Shown piece by piece: positions 42,922 through 49,757 of a DNA stretch of 64,000 nucleotides. The first letter of the stretch is position 1; each line of letters starts with the position of its first letter. This DNA is from Candidatus Eisenbergiella merdipullorum (GTDB taxonomy: Bacteria; Bacillota; Clostridia; Lachnospirales; Lachnospiraceae): assembly GCA_019118445.1 (NCBI GenBank), contig DWYY01000045.1, positions 46,151 to 110,150 on the forward strand, written 5' to 3'. The notes under the pieces were generated by a model that was not told the DNA's origin, ran no database searches, and saw only the letters and a list, made by a program, of their open reading frames with translations. The position numbers and the translations under genes were made by a program.

Positions 42922-44058
42922 TCAGGGCTTCATATCGATCGCATCCTGCAAAGCGTCAGGACGAAGATAATTTTCAAGCAGCCGAAAGAGCTGTGTGCGG
43001 TCCGGAAGGCTGTTGTGTGTCAGAAGACGATGCAGACGGTATCGGATCGTTGCATCACTGGCATCCAGTTGATCCGCAAGGCTCTCTATGGTCTTTCCGT
43101 TCCGAATCCCGAGGAGAATGCAAAGATCCAGGCGGTCTGCATCTGCAAGCAGTGTATCTAAGGAAAGGATGGACGTTGCTTCATTATCCGCATAAAAGTT
43201 CACATCCAAAGATATAGGATGATCAGGAACCTCCTTTACGGACTGTACCGGTCCGAAATATGCGGTAGAACCACGGATTGCTATCTGACAACGGACATGA
43301 ACCGTAACTGAAACAGCTCCGGTCTGACGCGCCAGATACGCAAAAATGTTCACGGCCTGTCGTCCAAGCTCATAATGATCCAGAGAAGCAGTAGTCAGGG
43401 AAGGAGCTGTCAGCTGAGAGATCATAGAGCTCCCGAAGCCCGCCAGATAAAGGTCTTCCGGCACGCGGATCCCCTCTGCGTGCAGACGGCGCAGAAGAGA
43501 GACTGCCACGATATCAGTAGAACAGATGACTGCATTATAAAAAGAGACATGCTTCCGGAAATGTTGAAAGCAGTTCTCCAGTGAAGCCAGATTGGGGTAG
43601 ATATCCTGTTTTCCGGCCTGTATGATCTCAGATTCCAAAAAACATTGCTGTTTGATAAGATCCGCAGAAGAATTCGGATTGATGCCGTACAGAGCTATCC
43701 GGGAACGTTCAGCCGCGCACAGATAAGATATCAGATCCTGCATGGCGGTATAATGATTCATAAGCACCATGCTCTGACCCGCAAAAGTTTCCTTCAGGCG
43801 GTAACTGACAACTACGGATTTTTTACCATTTAAAGCCAATGCGCGCACTGCCTTGGGAACCCAGGTGGCAGAGGTGCCGATCACGATACAGAATTCGTCT
43901 GAAAAATCACTCATGCCCTCTTTTTCATCAAGGAAATTGTCCAGGAAATACATTTTATATTTTTTGCGGGAACATTCCTGCCGTATTCCGGAGAGTGTTT
44001 CCAGGCACCAGGGACTGTTTATGTAATTTGGTTCTATAAGGATAGGAATCTTCAACAT
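42922..44058 (-). CDS. LacI-type sensor regulator with C-terminal HTH
   Basis: A 378-residue protein. Residues 1 to about 260 look like the periplasmic-binding fold of LacI/GalR regulators: 'IPILIEPNYINSPWCLETLSGI', 'RIALYGINPNSSADLIKQQCF', 'AVICSTDIVAVSLLRRLHAEGIRVPEDLYLAGF' (a classic LacI stretch, here quoted in part). The LacI N-terminal HTH is missing, and the protein begins directly with the sensor. Instead a helix-turn-helix lies at about 315-352 ('GKTIESLADQLDASDATIRY'). The start has AAAGGAG seven nt upstream, and no HTH is encoded just upstream in any frame that I can see. Its gene precedes the galactoside operon, which it probably controls. Confidence 0.8.
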   Translation of the reverse strand: MLKIPILIEPNYINSPWCLETLSGIRQECSRKKYKMYFLDNFLDEKEGMSDFSDEFCIVIGTSATWVPKAVRALALNGKKSVVVSYRLKETFAGQSMVLMNHYTAMQDLISYLCAAERSRIALYGINPNSSADLIKQQCFLESEIIQAGKQDIYPNLASLENCFQHFRKHVSFYNAVICSTDIVAVSLLRRLHAEGIRVPEDLYLAGFGSSMISQLTAPSLTTASLDHYELGRQAVNIFAYLARQTGAVSVTVHVRCQIAIRGSTAYFGPVQSVKEVPDHPISLDVNFYADNEATSILSLDTLLADADRLDLCILLGIRNGKTIESLADQLDASDATIRYRLHRLLTHNSLPDRTQLFRLLENYLRPDALQDAIDMKP

Positions 44059-44080
44059 GATCTTTCTCCTTTCCCACTAC

Positions 44081-44109
44081 ATTTTAGTATAACATTGCGA
44101 GCAATGCAA
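44081..44109 (-). promoter_or_regulatory. Promoter of the regulator gene
   Basis: TTGCAT (44104-44109), 17-bp spacer, TAAAAT (44081-44086) on the minus strand, 23 nt before the start codon. A perfect palindrome lies in the spacer. Confidence 0.75.
44093..44106. promoter_or_regulatory. Palindromic operator candidate in the regulator promoter
   Basis: CATTGC-GA-GCAATG, a perfect 6-2-6 inverted repeat placed between -35 and -10. This position suits repression, most simply autoregulation by the C-terminal-HTH regulator. Confidence 0.5.
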
Positions 44110-44141
44110 TTATGGATTTTAAATCATTCAGGTAAAAGAGC

Positions 44142-44188
44142 AAAAAAAGCTGCAGCATTTATGCCTTTTTAGTCATAGATGCTGCAGC
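44142..44188 (-). terminator. Terminator of the sigma/anti-sigma operon
   Basis: GCTGCAGCAT / ATGCTGCAGC perfect 10-bp stem with a 20-nt loop. On the minus strand it is followed by TTTTTTTG, 28-75 nt after the anti-sigma stop. Confidence 0.85.
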
Positions 44189-44215
44189 CGATTTTTTGTT
44201 TTTTCTAACCTTCGC

Positions 44216-45010
44216 TTATTCTCCCATTGTCACCAGCTCTGCGGCCATCTCCGCCAGCTGTTCCGGCTCCATGGTCAGATCAAAGCCCAGAAGCTCGTAG
44301 CTCAATCCGTCCTTTTCAAATCTGCAGTTATAGCTGACCGTTTCCTCCACTTCATTGCTTCCGTAAGCGAATACCAGTCTGCCCTCCTGCTCTGCCTGAA
44401 TGTCTTCTTCCGTCATCTCATAATCGGCAGGAACGAACTTGTGTACCGTTCTGGTGACAGTCAGGCTGATGCCGCCTTTCTCGCCTTCCCAGACAGGCGT
44501 AACGCCGGGCACTCCAGCCGTTTCTCCCTCGTAGGCACGGCTTGGATAAATATAAGCCGTAACGTCCTGCGTACCGTCCGTATAGGTCAGATCGACTCCC
44601 TTATAGCTGGAAAGCACGTTTCCATCCTCATCGTAATCACTGCTGTCCACCGGAAGTGCGGAAACAAACCGGAAGCCGTTGGAGAATTCTTCCACGGAAG
44701 GAAATTCAAAGCCAACCGCCGCTTCCACTTCGGCAAGAGCGGAATAATCCTTTACCTGCTCATTCAGATAGGAATGGCTGGCCGAGGACGCAAGCCTTCC
44801 TGCCGCCGCCGCTGTCACGGAACCGATCAGGGCTATTGCTGCCGCCGCGAGGACCACCTTTTTTGCGCTGAATTTTTTCATGTGTCTGCTCCTTTCCGCA
44901 TCTTTGATGCGCCTGTCAAGCTCCGTTTTCATGTCTGCGGGAACGGGAATCCTTTCCGCTTCCTCACGGAACCATTCTGCTATTTTTCCATCTGCTTTTC
45001 TTTTTCTCAT
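44216..45010 (-). CDS. Putative anti-sigma factor (single-pass membrane protein)
   Basis: A 264-residue protein. The N-terminal 50 residues are charged and cytosolic ('ADGKIAEWFREEAERIPVPADM'), followed by one membrane segment ('KVVLAAAAIALIGSVTAAAAG') and an extracellular domain with a DUF4367-like appearance. The ATG overlaps the stop of the upstream sigma factor by four bases. This layout is typical of ECF sigma/anti-sigma pairs; direct homology of the N-terminal part to known anti-sigma domains is not obvious, so the role rests mainly on context. Confidence 0.72.
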   Translation of the reverse strand: MRKRKADGKIAEWFREEAERIPVPADMKTELDRRIKDAERSRHMKKFSAKKVVLAAAAIALIGSVTAAAAGRLASSASHSYLNEQVKDYSALAEVEAAVGFEFPSVEEFSNGFRFVSALPVDSSDYDEDGNVLSSYKGVDLTYTDGTQDVTAYIYPSRAYEGETAGVPGVTPVWEGEKGGISLTVTRTVHKFVPADYEMTEEDIQAEQEGRLVFAYGSNEVEETVSYNCRFEKDGLSYELLGFDLTMEPEQLAEMAAELVTMGE

Positions 45011-45615
45011 ATACCGCTCCTGTCCGGAATGTCATTCTTCCTCACTCTGGCTGTGATACTGCCGCCGTGTTTCTTTCCTGTGTCTTCGTCCGCAAGGCTC
45101 TTTTCCAGCTTTTTTCTCGCTGTATGCAGCCTCGATTTGACGGTTCCTTCCAGGCATCCGGTGATCCTTGCGATCTGCGCCGTGCTGAACTCGTTATAAT
45201 AATATAAAACCACGATGCTCCGGTGCTTCTCATCCAGATCTTTTACGGCTCTGCGTATCCTTTCCTGTTCCTCTTTTCCAAGCAGGCGCGATAGGCAGTC
45301 GCCCTCGTCCGCCCTGTCCGCGCGGACCGCGATGTCCTCGTCCGGGATCTCGCGCTTTCCTTTCCGTCCGCATTTCCAGGCAAGTCGGGTCAGGATCCGG
45401 TAAAACCAACTTTTAAAGCCTGCCGGCTGTTTCAGCTCCTTCGCATGCAGATATACCTGTACAAACGCATCCTGCACGATATCCTCCGCATCCATCCTGC
45501 TTCCCGTCAGAAAGACCGCCGTGCGGTAGGCCTGCACATGATAGAGCTCATAAATCCGGTCAAAAGCCTCGCGGCTCCCCATCTGCAGTTGTCTTATCAA
45601 TTCCTGTTCGTCCAA
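45007..45615 (-). CDS. ECF-type RNA polymerase sigma factor
   Basis: A sigma-70 family factor of about 202 residues. Region 2 is 'YRTAVFLTGSRMDAEDIVQDAF' and region 4 is 'FSTAQIARITGCLEGTVKSRLH'. The preferred start is a TTG at 45615 (LDEQELIRQLQMG), with AAGGAG six nt upstream; the track's ATG at 45645 has only a weak AAGGT site. A basic, poorly conserved tail follows region 4. It is translationally coupled to the anti-sigma gene and divergent from comEA. The stimulus is unknown. Confidence 0.9.
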   Translation of the reverse strand: MDEQELIRQLQMGSREAFDRIYELYHVQAYRTAVFLTGSRMDAEDIVQDAFVQVYLHAKELKQPAGFKSWFYRILTRLAWKCGRKGKREIPDEDIAVRADRADEGDCLSRLLGKEEQERIRRAVKDLDEKHRSIVVLYYYNEFSTAQIARITGCLEGTVKSRLHTARKKLEKSLADEDTGKKHGGSITARVRKNDIPDRSGI

Positions 45616-45732
45616 GGGCTTCTCCTTTTTGCTGCATGGCAGCATTTACCTTTTTCGGTGCACCTGTCTATAAGAGGCTGCCAGAAGGCGGATGGTTCAT
45701 TTTTATTTGTCTTTATCACAGGAAGAAAAATC

Positions 45733-45761
45733 TTGTCAAACCTTTTTTTTTCTATTACAAT
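45733..45761 (+). promoter_or_regulatory. Sigma-A promoter of comEA
   Basis: TTGTCA (45733-45738), 17-bp spacer containing a T-tract, TACAAT (45756-45761), about 55 nt before the comEA start. Confidence 0.75.
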
Positions 45762-45816
45762 GAAAATGCAGCGGCATACGGGGGCCTTTTCGCACGGCGT
45801 GCGGAAAGGAGTAAAA

Positions 45817-46467
45817 ATGTCATATAGTTGCAGACGGATTCCGGTACTGGCTATGGTACTGGTATTTCTTTTATTATCCTGCGGCTGCGGCCGCGATGAG
45901 ATCATGGAACTGGAGCCTGCAGCGGCTTTTGGAGAAACACAGGCACAAAAGGACAGCGCGCAGATGGCAGAAGCATCGGAAGCCGCTTGGGAAACGGAAA
46001 CGCCTGCGGTGTGGGTGATACATATCTGCGGGGCAGTAAACCGTCCCGGCGTGTACACCTTTCCGGAAGGAAGCCGGGTATGCGACGCAGTGGATGCGGC
46101 AGGCGGACTGAGCGAAGAGGCTGCGGCAAACAGCCTGAATCAGGCGGCGCTGCTGTCTGATGGGCTGCAGATCGTTGTGCCAACGCAGGAGGAAGCCGAA
46201 GGGCTTTTGTCCGGTATTTTTTCTTCCGGTATCTACACGGCGGACGGTGCCGCAGGAACAGCACAGTCCTCCGATGGACTTGTAAACATCAACACGGCTT
46301 CTCTGGAAGAGCTGATGACCCTGCCCGGGATCGGGCAGACCAGGGCGGAGGCCATTCTCGCCTACCGTCAGGCACAGGGAGGCTTTCAGACGATCGAAGA
46401 TATCATGAAGGTGGACGGCATCAAGGAAGGCAGCTTTGCAAAGCTGAAGGAAAAGATCACCGTCTGA
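45817..46467 (+). CDS. comEA: ComEA family DNA-binding competence protein
   Basis: A 216-residue exported DNA receptor for natural transformation. It has a lipoprotein-like signal ('VLVFLLLSCGCG'), unlike the usual membrane-anchored ComEA. A SLBB domain at about 65-130 ('IHICGAVNRPGVYTFPEGSRV') is followed by a flexible linker and a C-terminal helix-hairpin-helix pair ('VNINTASLEELMTLPGIGQT', 'GFQTIEDIMKVDGIKEGSF'). The start at 45817 has GGAG five nt upstream; the track ORF's long extension overlaps the sigma gene and is not coding. comEC is 3.3 kb downstream on the same strand. Confidence 0.9.
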   Translation: MSYSCRRIPVLAMVLVFLLLSCGCGRDEIMELEPAAAFGETQAQKDSAQMAEASEAAWETETPAVWVIHICGAVNRPGVYTFPEGSRVCDAVDAAGGLSEEAAANSLNQAALLSDGLQIVVPTQEEAEGLLSGIFSSGIYTADGAAGTAQSSDGLVNINTASLEELMTLPGIGQTRAEAILAYRQAQGGFQTIEDIMKVDGIKEGSFAKLKEKITV

Positions 46468-46552
46468 CGCGGGATTTCTATTCTTGCGCGGAAGCGTGCT
46501 CAGAGCCTGCGCGCATGCCTCAGCGTAAAACGCTCCGGCAAGGGAGGTAAAT

Positions 46553-47242
46553 ATGGCAAAGAAAGTTCTGGTAGTAGATGATGAGAAACTGATCGTAAAA
46601 GGTATCCGGTTCAGTCTGGAACAGGAGGGCATGGAAGTTACCTGTGCCTATGACGGGGAGGAAGCCCTGGAGGCGGCCAGGAATACGGATTTTGACATCA
46701 TCCTGCTGGACATCATGCTGCCTAAGCTTACCGGGCTGGAGGTCTGCCAGCAGATCCGGGAATTTTCCAATGTGCCGATCATCATGCTGACGGCAAAGGA
46801 TAACGATATGGATAAGATCATGGGGCTGGAATACGGTGCCGACGATTATATCACGAAGCCTTTTAACATTCTGGAGGTTAAGGCGAGGATCAAGGCGATC
46901 ATGCGCAGGACCTCCGTCCGGGACAAGGAGCCTGCCAGCCCCAAGACCGTGGTGAGCGGCGACCTGAAGCTGGACTGCGACAGCAGACGGGTCTACATCG
47001 GGGGAAAAGAAGTGAACCTGACCGCCAGGGAATTTGACCTGCTGGAGCTCCTTGCTCTGAACCCCAATAAGGTCTACAGCCGGGAAAATCTGCTGAAACT
47101 GGTATGGGGAAACGATTATCCTGGCGATGTGCGCACGGTTGATGTGCATATCCGCAGGCTCAGGGAAAAGATCGAAGCCAACCCCAGCGAGCCGAAATAC
47201 GTGCATACCAAATGGGGAGTCGGCTACTTTTTCAGGAACTGA
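46553..47242 (+). CDS. OmpR-family response regulator
   Basis: A 229-residue regulator. The receiver domain has the phospho-acceptor Asp near residue 52 in 'DIILLDIMLPKLTGLEVC' and Lys in 'YITKPFNILEV'. The winged-helix output domain is 'TAREFDLLELLALNPNKVYSRE' through 'RTVDVHIRRLREKIE'. It resembles the WalR/PhoP group. GGGAGG ribosome binding site. The partner kinase follows after 18 nt. Its position between comEA and comEC is notable. Confidence 0.94.
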   Translation: MAKKVLVVDDEKLIVKGIRFSLEQEGMEVTCAYDGEEALEAARNTDFDIILLDIMLPKLTGLEVCQQIREFSNVPIIMLTAKDNDMDKIMGLEYGADDYITKPFNILEVKARIKAIMRRTSVRDKEPASPKTVVSGDLKLDCDSRRVYIGGKEVNLTAREFDLLELLALNPNKVYSRENLLKLVWGNDYPGDVRTVDVHIRRLREKIEANPSEPKYVHTKWGVGYFFRN

Positions 47243-47260
47243 CGGGCGGGAAGGATCAGG

Positions 47261-48757
47261 ATGGGAAAAAATATGCATGACAGGCTGAATGCGCTGCTTA
47301 CGAAAATACCCGCTCTCAGGAGCGTAAAGGTCTATATCTTTCTGCTGCTTCTCGCGATGGGGATCCTCCCCAGCTTCGTGATGCGCTACGGCATTCTCCA
47401 GAGCTATGAAAATCGGGCGGTATCCCTGCGCATTTCTGATACGCAGGCACAGTTCACGATCATAGCCAATCACCTTCTGGCAAACAACTATCTGCAGGAT
47501 ACCTCCAACGCGGCGATCAACGCGGAGCTGGAGCAGATATCCACTCTCTATGATGGGCGTGTGCTCATCATCAACAACAGCTTCCATGTGGTAAAGGATA
47601 CCTATGGCATCAGTGAAGGGAAAACCATCATTTCCGCGGAAGTGATCCGCTGTTTCAAAGGAGAAAATACAACGAATTATGAGCGTAAGGGCGGATATAT
47701 CGAAATGACGATCCCGATCATGGATTCCGTATCGAGCGCGAATACTTCCACGGATACGGCGCAGGCTTCCCCCGCGGCCGTACAGGGAGTGCTTCTTGCG
47801 AGCGTTTCCACAGAAAGCATCCGGACGACGATAGAGATCATGAAGCGGAGTGCGCTGATCATTGAGATCGTGATGATCATCTGTATCTTCGGCATCTCGG
47901 TGGGACTTTCCTCTATCCTGATCCGTCCCTTCAACCGGGTGACGCAGGCCATCAACGAAGTGAAGGACGGATTTACGGACGAGCCGATCAGCGTAAAAGA
48001 TTACCGGGAGACCGAACAGATCGTGGACGCATTCAATCAGCTTTTGAACCAGATGAAGGTCATCGACGATTCCAGGCAGGAATTTGTCGCCAACGTATCC
48101 CATGAGCTGAAAACCCCCCTTACCTCCATGAAAGTGCTGGCGGATTCCCTGATGCAGATGGGAAATGCGCCGATCGAGCTGTACCAGGAATTCATGCAGG
48201 ACATTGCAGCAGAGATCGAGCGGGAGAACAAGATCATCAACGATCTCCTCTCCCTGGTAAAAATGGATAAGACCGCGGCGCAGCTTTCCATTGAAACGGT
48301 GGACATCAATGAGCTGATCGAACTGGTGCTCAAACGCCTGCGCCCCATTGCCAGAACGAGGGATGTGGAAGTGGTATTCGAGAGCATCCGCCCGGTAACC
48401 GCAGAGGTGGACGAGGTAAAGATCACACAGGCTTTCACCAATCTGGTGGAGAACGCCATCAAATACAATAAGGAACACGGGTGGGTGAAGGTGCTTCTGG
48501 ATGCGGACCATCAGTTCTTCACTGTGGAGATCTCAGATTCTGGGATCGGCATTCCGGAGGCGGATTACGATCACATTTTTGAACGCTTCTACCGGGTGGA
48601 CAAATCCCATTCCCGGGAGATCGGCGGAACAGGGCTCGGTCTTGCGATCACGAGGAACGCCATCCTGCTGCACCGCGGCTCCATCAAGGTAAACAGCGTG
48701 GAGGGCGAAGGCACCTGCTTCACGGTGAAAATACCGCTCACCTATGTCAAACAGTAA
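47261..48757 (+). CDS. Sensor histidine kinase (WalK/PhoR-like)
   Basis: A 498-residue membrane kinase. There are two membrane segments, at about 25-45 and 205-225, which enclose an extracellular sensor of about 160 residues. HAMP linker ('RPFNRVTQAINEVKDGF'), HisKA with His near 280 ('FVANVSHELKTPLTSMKV') and a complete HATPase domain ('NLVENAIKYNKEHGW', 'DSGIGIPEADYDHIFERFY', 'GGTGLGLAIT') follow. The signal is unknown. It overlaps the next ORF's longer start, but the preferred GerMN start lies 13 nt beyond its stop. Confidence 0.93.
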   Translation: MGKNMHDRLNALLTKIPALRSVKVYIFLLLLAMGILPSFVMRYGILQSYENRAVSLRISDTQAQFTIIANHLLANNYLQDTSNAAINAELEQISTLYDGRVLIINNSFHVVKDTYGISEGKTIISAEVIRCFKGENTTNYERKGGYIEMTIPIMDSVSSANTSTDTAQASPAAVQGVLLASVSTESIRTTIEIMKRSALIIEIVMIICIFGISVGLSSILIRPFNRVTQAINEVKDGFTDEPISVKDYRETEQIVDAFNQLLNQMKVIDDSRQEFVANVSHELKTPLTSMKVLADSLMQMGNAPIELYQEFMQDIAAEIERENKIINDLLSLVKMDKTAAQLSIETVDINELIELVLKRLRPIARTRDVEVVFESIRPVTAEVDEVKITQAFTNLVENAIKYNKEHGWVKVLLDADHQFFTVEISDSGIGIPEADYDHIFERFYRVDKSHSREIGGTGLGLAITRNAILLHRGSIKVNSVEGEGTCFTVKIPLTYVKQ

Positions 48758-48770
48758 AACAGGAGAATTT

Positions 48771-49757
48771 ATGTTCAAAGTATGCAGGAAATGGAAAAAT
48801 ATGGCTTTCCCGGCATTTTTCCCCGCATTCCTTTTATTCCTGTGCGCATCTTTTTGCGGCTGTGGGAAGGAACCGGATGCAGAAGACGGAAGAGCATTTG
48901 AAATCTACTATCTGAACAAAGAAGAAACCGCGATTTCTTCCGAGACCATATATCTGGAGGAAGAAATGACGCAGGAGGAACAGATCGGTGCGCTCCTGTC
49001 CGCCCTGCAGGCAGCGCCGGAGGACGTATCGCTGAAGGCGACCGTCGGGAGCGCTTTTCAGATCAACCGCTACCGGGTGGATGAAAGCCAGCTCGACGTG
49101 GATGTGGATGAATCCTACCGGAAGCTGTCCGCCACAACGGAAGTGCTGGTCCGTGCCGCACTTGTGCGGACGCTCGTTCAGGCAGACGGGATCAATCATG
49201 TCCTGATGACGGTCGGCGGACAGAGCCTGACGGACAACTCCGGCGCTGCAGTGGGGCCGATGACGGCAGATACTTTCATAGATAATGCGGGCGACGCGAT
49301 CAACCCTTATGAATTGGTGACGTTGAAGCTTTATTTTTCCAACAAAACTGGAGACAGGCTGGTGGAAACCACCAGGACGCTGGAATACAACAGCAACATT
49401 TCTGTGGAACGTCTGGTCGTGGACTGTCTGGTAAATGGCCCCGACACGGATCAGGCGTTTCCTACCATCAATCCGGACACGCGGGTGCTCGGCGTAACGA
49501 CTCGGGACGGGATCTGCTATGTCAATTTTGACGAGACCTTCCTGACCCAGATTTATAACGTTACCCCTGATGTGGTCATTTATTCCATCGCCAATTCCCT
49601 TGCGGAGCTCACCAACGTGAACAAGGTGCAGATTTCCATAGACGGGCGGACGGACCTGATCTTCCGCGAAACCTTTAATCTGGCAAACCTGTATGAAAGA
49701 AATCTAGAGCTCGTCGGTGATGCGCCGGAGGAAACGACAGAGGAGGTGACGCAGTGA
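48771..49757 (+). CDS. GerMN-domain lipoprotein
   Basis: A 328-residue exported lipoprotein with a long hydrophobic signal ending in a Cys-rich lipobox region ('LFLCASFCGCG'). Two GerMN/SpoGerM-type domains follow, about 60-165 and 185-315 ('EEQIGALLSALQAAPEDVSL', 'ISVERLVVDCLVNGPDTDQ', 'GICYVNFDETFLTQ'). GerM domains occur in spore germination proteins and in LpqB, which partners a histidine kinase in Actinobacteria; the neighbour here is also a histidine kinase. The start at 48771 has AGGAG five nt upstream. Its stop overlaps the comEC GTG. Confidence 0.87.
   Translation: MFKVCRKWKNMAFPAFFPAFLLFLCASFCGCGKEPDAEDGRAFEIYYLNKEETAISSETIYLEEEMTQEEQIGALLSALQAAPEDVSLKATVGSAFQINRYRVDESQLDVDVDESYRKLSATTEVLVRAALVRTLVQADGINHVLMTVGGQSLTDNSGAAVGPMTADTFIDNAGDAINPYELVTLKLYFSNKTGDRLVETTRTLEYNSNISVERLVVDCLVNGPDTDQAFPTINPDTRVLGVTTRDGICYVNFDETFLTQIYNVTPDVVIYSIANSLAELTNVNKVQISIDGRTDLIFRETFNLANLYERNLELVGDAPEETTEEVTQ

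Noticed and set aside
46520-48511. 663-aa minus-strand ORF
   Set aside because: Antisense shadow of the response regulator and kinase genes, which have intact motifs.
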